In this document: positions 5,876 through 9,229 of the stretch, one piece after another | Layout of the letters: the number at the start of each line of letters is the position of its first letter | Position numbering within the stretch: position 1 is the stretch's first letter | Assembly (NCBI GenBank): GCA_049578985.1 | Contig: JBAUMZ010000010.1 | Span: forward strand, 1-9,229 | Direction: 5' to 3' | From: TH5896 sp049578985 | Lineage (GTDB): Archaea; Thermoproteota; Nitrososphaeria; Nitrososphaerales; Nitrososphaeraceae | DNA length: 9,229 nucleotides | Made by a program: the position numbers and the translations under genes | Notes under the pieces: generated by a model | What the model was told of the DNA's origin: nothing | Databases searched by the model: none | The model's input: the letters and a program-made list of their open reading frames with translations, nothing else

Positions 5876-6655
5876 ATGAAAAATAAAACGATGATCTTGC
5901 TGACTGCTGCTATTCTATCAACTGGTTTGGCAGCGATATACACAAGTGGACAGGTCACATCAGCGCAGACCGCAGCTTCAGATACCGCAATTCCTCTCAA
6001 AGATGCCAAGCTAAACATCGAGCATAATGTGAAGGATGGAGATACCGGTTTCCAAGGGTTCCTTGATAGTGAAGGCTGGAACAGTATCACTGTTACTGGT
6101 CCAGATGGGAATGTGTTGAATCTCACTGGCCAGGAGAAGCTGGGACAACTCGGGCTGACTGAACTGTTCTTTGAGACTGTTGAGCCGGAAAATGCAGATG
6201 TGCCTATTGCCGAGGTGTTGGAAACCATTCCAGAAGGCGAGTACACATTTGAAGGACCTGCAATCGAAGCCGGAGAAGAGCAAGGCGAGACGAAGGGGAC
6301 TGCTTTGTTGACTCATGACATTCCTGAAGGTCCTGACCTTTTATCTCCTGCTGAAAATGCTATCGTTTCGGCAGCTGAAGACCTTCTAGTAAGCTGGGGT
6401 CAAGTTAACAAAACTATCAATGGTTCTGACATCAACGTCATTGCCTACCAACTCATAATCAAAAAAGACGAAGACCCTGATCCAAACATGATTGGGAAAA
6501 TGGGACTCAGTATGTATCTGCCGCCTGATGTGCAAGAAATAACGATTCCAAGTGAATTCCTTGAGCCAGAGACTGATTATGATTGGGAAGTGCTCGCGAT
6601 CGAAGAGAGCGGCAATCAGTCTCTCAATTCAAGTCGGTTCAGTGCTAGCGCCTAG
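5876..6655 (+). CDS. Secreted protein with C-terminal fibronectin type III-like domain
   Basis: A 259-residue exported protein. Residues 1-30 are a signal peptide (KNKTMILLTAAILSTGLAA core, likely cleavage after VTSA). A first domain spans about 45-150, with GFQGFLDSEGW (58-68), TGPDGNVLNLTG (74-85), LGLTELFFETVEP (92-104), IPEGEYTFEG (118-127) and ALLTHDIPEGP (143-153). A second domain from about 154 to 257 (LLSPAENAIV..., LVSWGQV, YQLIIKK, TDYDWEVLAIEESGNQS) has the strand pattern of a fibronectin type III-like domain. From memory, close relatives are mostly bacterial secreted proteins of unknown function. GC is higher than elsewhere: 32 of 60 bases in 6121-6180 against 21 of 60 in 8101-8160. 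That and the family distribution suggest acquisition from bacteria, or selection for expression. A surface or extracellular role is inferred. Confidence 0.85.
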   Translation: MKNKTMILLTAAILSTGLAAIYTSGQVTSAQTAASDTAIPLKDAKLNIEHNVKDGDTGFQGFLDSEGWNSITVTGPDGNVLNLTGQEKLGQLGLTELFFETVEPENADVPIAEVLETIPEGEYTFEGPAIEAGEEQGETKGTALLTHDIPEGPDLLSPAENAIVSAAEDLLVSWGQVNKTINGSDINVIAYQLIIKKDEDPDPNMIGKMGLSMYLPPDVQEITIPSEFLEPETDYDWEVLAIEESGNQSLNSSRFSASA

Positions 6656-7016
6656 GACAAGATATCGGAGTCTTATCTCTCTCCGCGGAAAAATTCGGAT
6701 TCCTTCCTTTTTTGATCGATACCGTTTCGAGTGTAATATTTACATTCTCAACGATAAGCGCATGAAAACATTTCTGTGTACGAGAAGAATCAGGCAGCGT
6801 CCCAGACAAGTGATCGTGGTAACGAGTCTATCCCTATAAACTCATTGAAAAGGAATAAACAGTTCTACGACTAGCCGAGTTTTACCTTCAGTAGTGGACT
6901 TACTCTGATATGTAAATACTTAAATTTGCATACACATCCTAATTGCTGCTTGACTGTCCATTCCGATTTAATAGTAAGCTTGATAGGGTGAGGGGGAAAA
7001 GCTGCTGCCAGATAAG
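6656..7016. other. Non-coding stretch before the SDR gene
   Basis: About 360 bases. It holds the terminator candidate near 6680-6714 and, at the right end, a TATA-like TTTAATAG (about 6966-6973) and a purine-rich GGGTGAGGGGGAAAA (6986-7000). The GGTGAG core looks like a Shine-Dalgarno sequence but lies about 25 bases before the ATG at 7017, farther than usual. An open frame running on from inside the Fn3-like gene in another phase to about 6839 has no family resemblance. Confidence 0.4.
6680..6714 (+). terminator. Terminator candidate after the Fn3-like gene
   Basis: A weak hairpin (TCCG...CGGA, about 6682-6699) is followed by a pyrimidine-rich stretch with a T6 run (6708-6713), about 50 bases after the stop at 6655. 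A U-rich tract in this position suits archaeal termination. Confidence 0.45.
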
Positions 7017-7937
7017 ATGGACAGAATGAAAACGACTGGTGTGGCTCTAGTTACCGGTAGCTCAATTGGAATAGGACTTGAAACTTCGCTGGCTCTCGCT
7101 CGAAACGGAATTCACACTTTTGCTACTATGCGAGACGATCAAAAGGGTGGCACCATTAAGGCTATAGCTAATGAAGAAGGTCTTCCCATAGAGGTCCTGA
7201 AAATGGATGTGGACGATAAGGACTCGGTAAGAAAAACAATGCTAGAGATAATTGATAGGACGAAGAGGATCGATGTTTTAGTAAATAACGCAGGTTACGG
7301 CTTATTCGGAGCCTTGGAAGATATATCCCTAGAAGAGATAAAGGAACAGTTTGAAACAAATTATTTTGGGGCAATAAGAACTATAAAAGAAGTCCTACCT
7401 ACAATGAGGAAACAAAAAATGGTATAATCATAAATATTAGCTCTATAGCAGGCGTGGTGGGAATCCCTGGAGAATGTGCATACTCGAGTTCTAAATTCGC
7501 ATTGGAGGGATTAAGCGAATCTATATCATATGAACTTCAATCTTTCGGGATTAAGGTGATCCTAATAGAATCTGGTGTAATTAACACGAATTTCGTGTCA
7601 AGTATTAGGTATCCCAAAAAAGTCCAGTACAAATCAACGGAAGCTGAAAGAGGAAATAATGCCTATCAATCGCACTATTCTAGAACAATAGATGCATTTC
7701 TCCTCAGTTATTATTCTGCTATGAAGAATGCTCCTTCTCCTTCACTGGTCTCGGCGGTGATCATTGAGGCAATAAACAATGCAATACTGTCCTCTCAATG
7801 TTTATTCAGGTACACAGTGGGAGATGATTCAAGGTCTTTAGCACTTGCAAAAAAGGTATATGTCTGATACACAATTGTATTCTTATATTTCGGAGAAACT
7901 GCTTAAGAGACGACTTAGAGGAATGCTGGATCTTTAA
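7017..7937 (+). pseudogene. SDR family oxidoreductase, broken by two frameshifts at A6 tracts
   Basis: Classical short-chain dehydrogenase of about 306 residues if repaired. Frame one (7017-7427) holds the NAD(P)-binding TGSSIGIG (residues 13-20), D65 of LKMDVDD and the VNNAGYG motif (89-95), then stops at TAA just after an A6 tract (7414-7419). Adding one A lets it continue as NGIIINISSIAG (catalytic Ser) and YSSSKFALEG (catalytic Tyr and Lys), to TGA 7865-7867. A second A6 tract (7849-7854) precedes that stop. Adding one A there gives KRYMSDTQLYSYISEKLL and a stop at 7935-7937, the normal kind of C-terminus for this group. All catalytic residues are present, so the gene is otherwise well kept. 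The substrate is unknown; it resembles retinol/17-beta-hydroxysteroid-type SDRs. Sequencing error, recent decay or slippage decoding are all possible. Confidence 0.88.
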
Positions 7938-8048
7938 CATCTGAAGCTTGTAAAAGACTTTGGAAAAACCTTGAAGAGTGAAATATTTTGCTCTAGAACT
8001 TATTCTTAGATGCCATTGCTTTGCGATAACTGCTGTATAAATTATGTG

Positions 8049-8074
8049 AGATCTAAGATTTATATCATAGATCT
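8049..8074. promoter_or_regulatory. 26-bp dyad with TATA box at its centre (operator-like)
   Basis: AGATCTAAGATTTATATCATAGATCT reads nearly the same on both strands: 11 inward base-pair positions of 13 agree overall, allowing for four unmatched bases near the middle. The two outer AGATCTA/TAGATCT arms are exact. The TATA box of the methyltransferase gene (TTTATATC, 8059-8066) sits in the middle, about 37 bases before the TTG start. A dimeric regulator bound here would block TBP, so this looks like a repressor operator. The regulator is not in the window. Confidence 0.5.
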
Positions 8075-8099
8075 AGCTGCTAGCTAGAGAAGAAATTAT

Positions 8100-8958
8100 T
8101 TGACTATTCTAGATTCAAATAAACAATACAAAGAAGAAGAACGTCAGAGCTGGGATAGTGTTGCTAATAATTGGCAGAAATGGTGGAAGACGATCGAAAG
8201 GGGTGCTGAAAAAGTTAGTAAACGATTAATAGAACTCGCAGAGATTAAACCAAGTTCTAGAGTTCTGGATATTGCAACAGGTATAGGAGAACCATCTATT
8301 ACAGCTGCAAATCTGGTAGGCAAGAGTGGCTATGTATTGGCCACAGATATTTCACCACAGATGCTATCTGTTGCAAAACAAAGAGCTATCTCTTTAGGCC
8401 TGCAGGATGTGATTGAATTTAAAGAGGGGGATGTGGAAACAATTGACTTACCACCTTCAACGTTTGATGCCTCCCTATGCAGATGTGGATTGATGTTTTT
8501 GCCAGATCTTAATGCGGGTTTATCTAATATTCATCGATCATTGAAAGTAGGTGGTCATTTTGCAGCCGCTGTTTGGGCTTCGCCAGATCAAGATACCTTA
8601 AGTGCAACTACAATGAATAATGAAAGAAACTAACAGTAAACCACCTCCACCTGGAACCCCTGGACCATTTAGTCTGTCGGATGAAAATAGCCTAAAGAAT
8701 TCTTTTGCAATATCAGAATTCAAAGACCTTGGTATCGAAAGAATTAATGTGTCTTTTGATTTTGATTCGCCTGATGATTTTACAACTTTTATAACTGAAA
8801 CGGCCGGTCCTCTTCAAAAAATGCTAGCGAATCAAACAACTGAAAGAAAGAGAGAAATATTAAAAGTAGTTACTGAAACGGCACAAAAATATGTTAACGA
8901 TAAAACAGGAAAAGTCAGTTTCGAAAATGAAGCTATAATTATCGATAGTAAAAAATGA
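8100..8958 (+). pseudogene. Class I SAM-dependent methyltransferase, split by a frameshift
   Basis: Frame one (TTG start 8100, to TAA 8633) gives 177 residues. They include motif I VLDIATGIGEP (55-65), the acidic D83 in ATDISPQML, the EGDVE segment (109-113), FDASLCRCGLMFLPD (122-136) and LKVGGHFAAAVW (148-159): a UbiE-like Rossmann methyltransferase core. Frame two (ATG 8620, to TGA 8958) continues the family C-terminus with MKETNSKPPPPGTPGPFSL, ENSLKNSFAISEFKDLGIER and a helical ending. Compared with the expected MNTVMKETN junction, two or five bases are missing near 8617, so this is not a simple homopolymer error. The repaired protein would be about 285 residues. A stop at 8085-8087 blocks any upstream start, leaving TTG 8100. 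The substrate is unknown. Translation of the second part from its own ATG, overlapping the first by 14 bases, cannot be excluded. Confidence 0.85.
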
Positions 8959-9077
8959 ATGAATACTTTATGCCCCCAATCCAGATTTCCTGAACGAATT
9001 TTGGAATTGAACTCAAACTTCTTAGAGGACCACGTGGGATTAGATTCTAACACAAGTAATTATTAATTCGCGTATAT

Positions 9078-9218
9078 CTATTTTAATTCCTTTAATAACA
9101 TAGCAGAATACTGGGATCCAGAAGGATCAATTACTCTCTTTATGAACTGTTCTGTTTTATGATTCATATCTACTTTCATATCTATGTTATCATAATCATT
9201 GTAATGCTTTTTACACAT
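9078..9218 (-). CDS. Small hypothetical protein or C-terminal end of a gene at the window edge
   Basis: A minus-strand frame is open from the window edge to TAG at 9080-9078. From the first ATG (9218) it gives 46 residues starting MCKKHYNDYDNIDMKV and ending EQFIKRVIDPSGSQYSAMLL followed by KELK. The amphipathic, charged C-terminal half looks protein-like, but no family is recognised. The frame stays open upstream of the ATG to base 9229, so this may be the end of a longer gene that starts outside the window. Confidence 0.35.
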   Translation of the reverse strand: MCKKHYNDYDNIDMKVDMNHKTEQFIKRVIDPSGSQYSAMLLKELK

Positions 9219-9229
9219 TATCAACAATG

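Noticed and set aside
5707..6316. Minus-strand open frames across the Fn3-like gene and its promoter
   Set aside because: The plus strand has a signal peptide, family motifs and a TATA box; the antisense frames are Ser/Pro/Phe-rich shadows.
1..9229. tRNA, rRNA, CRISPR, transposase or integrase
   Set aside because: No cloverleaf with a T-loop consensus, no rRNA motifs, no regular repeat array and no DDE or tyrosine-recombinase signature was found on reading both strands.

Overview
The window looks like a piece of an AT-rich archaeal chromosome. The best guess is a Nitrososphaeria (Thaumarchaeota) lineage such as the soil or wastewater ammonia oxidisers related to Nitrososphaera/Nitrosocosmicus. 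The reasons are the low GC coding style, TATA boxes about 25-30 bases before several start codons (leaderless archaeal promoters), few Shine-Dalgarno sites, and protein families familiar from those genomes (THEP1-type NTPase, split-barrel flavin/F420 proteins, SDRs, short archaeal RHH-like proteins). No rRNA, tRNA, CRISPR array, transposase or integrase is visible.

Layout. 1-66 is the acidic C-terminal end of a + strand gene. 313-756 encodes an unrecognised protein with an internal 40-residue tandem duplication. 757-1707 is a decay zone. It holds a frameshifted short RHH-like gene (minus, 1217-1052) and the C-terminal remnant of a SnoaL-like gene (+, up to 1595). An intact UPF0235/DUF167 gene follows (1708-1959), with a pentanucleotide repeat running through its start codon. 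Around 2462-2470 two truncated genes meet head to head: a THEP1-like NTPase without its P-loop (minus) and an SDR without its N-terminal half (+). Then come a split-barrel flavin-type oxidoreductase gene with a frameshift (3076-3551), a small secreted protein (3769-4275), and an intact HAD-IA phosphatase (minus, 4497-5216). A long non-coding stretch follows, with a strong stem-loop (5371-5451). A secreted protein with an Fn3-like C-terminus (5876-6655) has clearly higher GC than its neighbours. An SDR gene follows with two frameshifts, each in an A6 tract (7017-7937). Last are a SAM-dependent methyltransferase split by a frameshift (8100-8958), with a 26-bp dyad over its TATA box, and a possible small minus-strand gene at the right edge.

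How they fit together. There is no clear operon; almost every gene has its own promoter region and strand runs are short. The dominant signal is gene damage: seven conserved genes are truncated or frameshifted in about 9 kb, beside four intact ones (DUF167, HAD and two secreted proteins). Several breaks are explained by one missing A in an A-rich run. This is therefore either real pseudogene accumulation (a genomic graveyard or island edge) or uncorrected homopolymer indels in the assembly. The truncations at 1.45 kb and 2.46 kb and the two-base or larger losses cannot be explained by homopolymer error alone. I do not see a convincing new defence or mobile system. The most novel candidates are the duplicated-repeat protein, the 5.4-kb stem-loop and the operator-like dyad.
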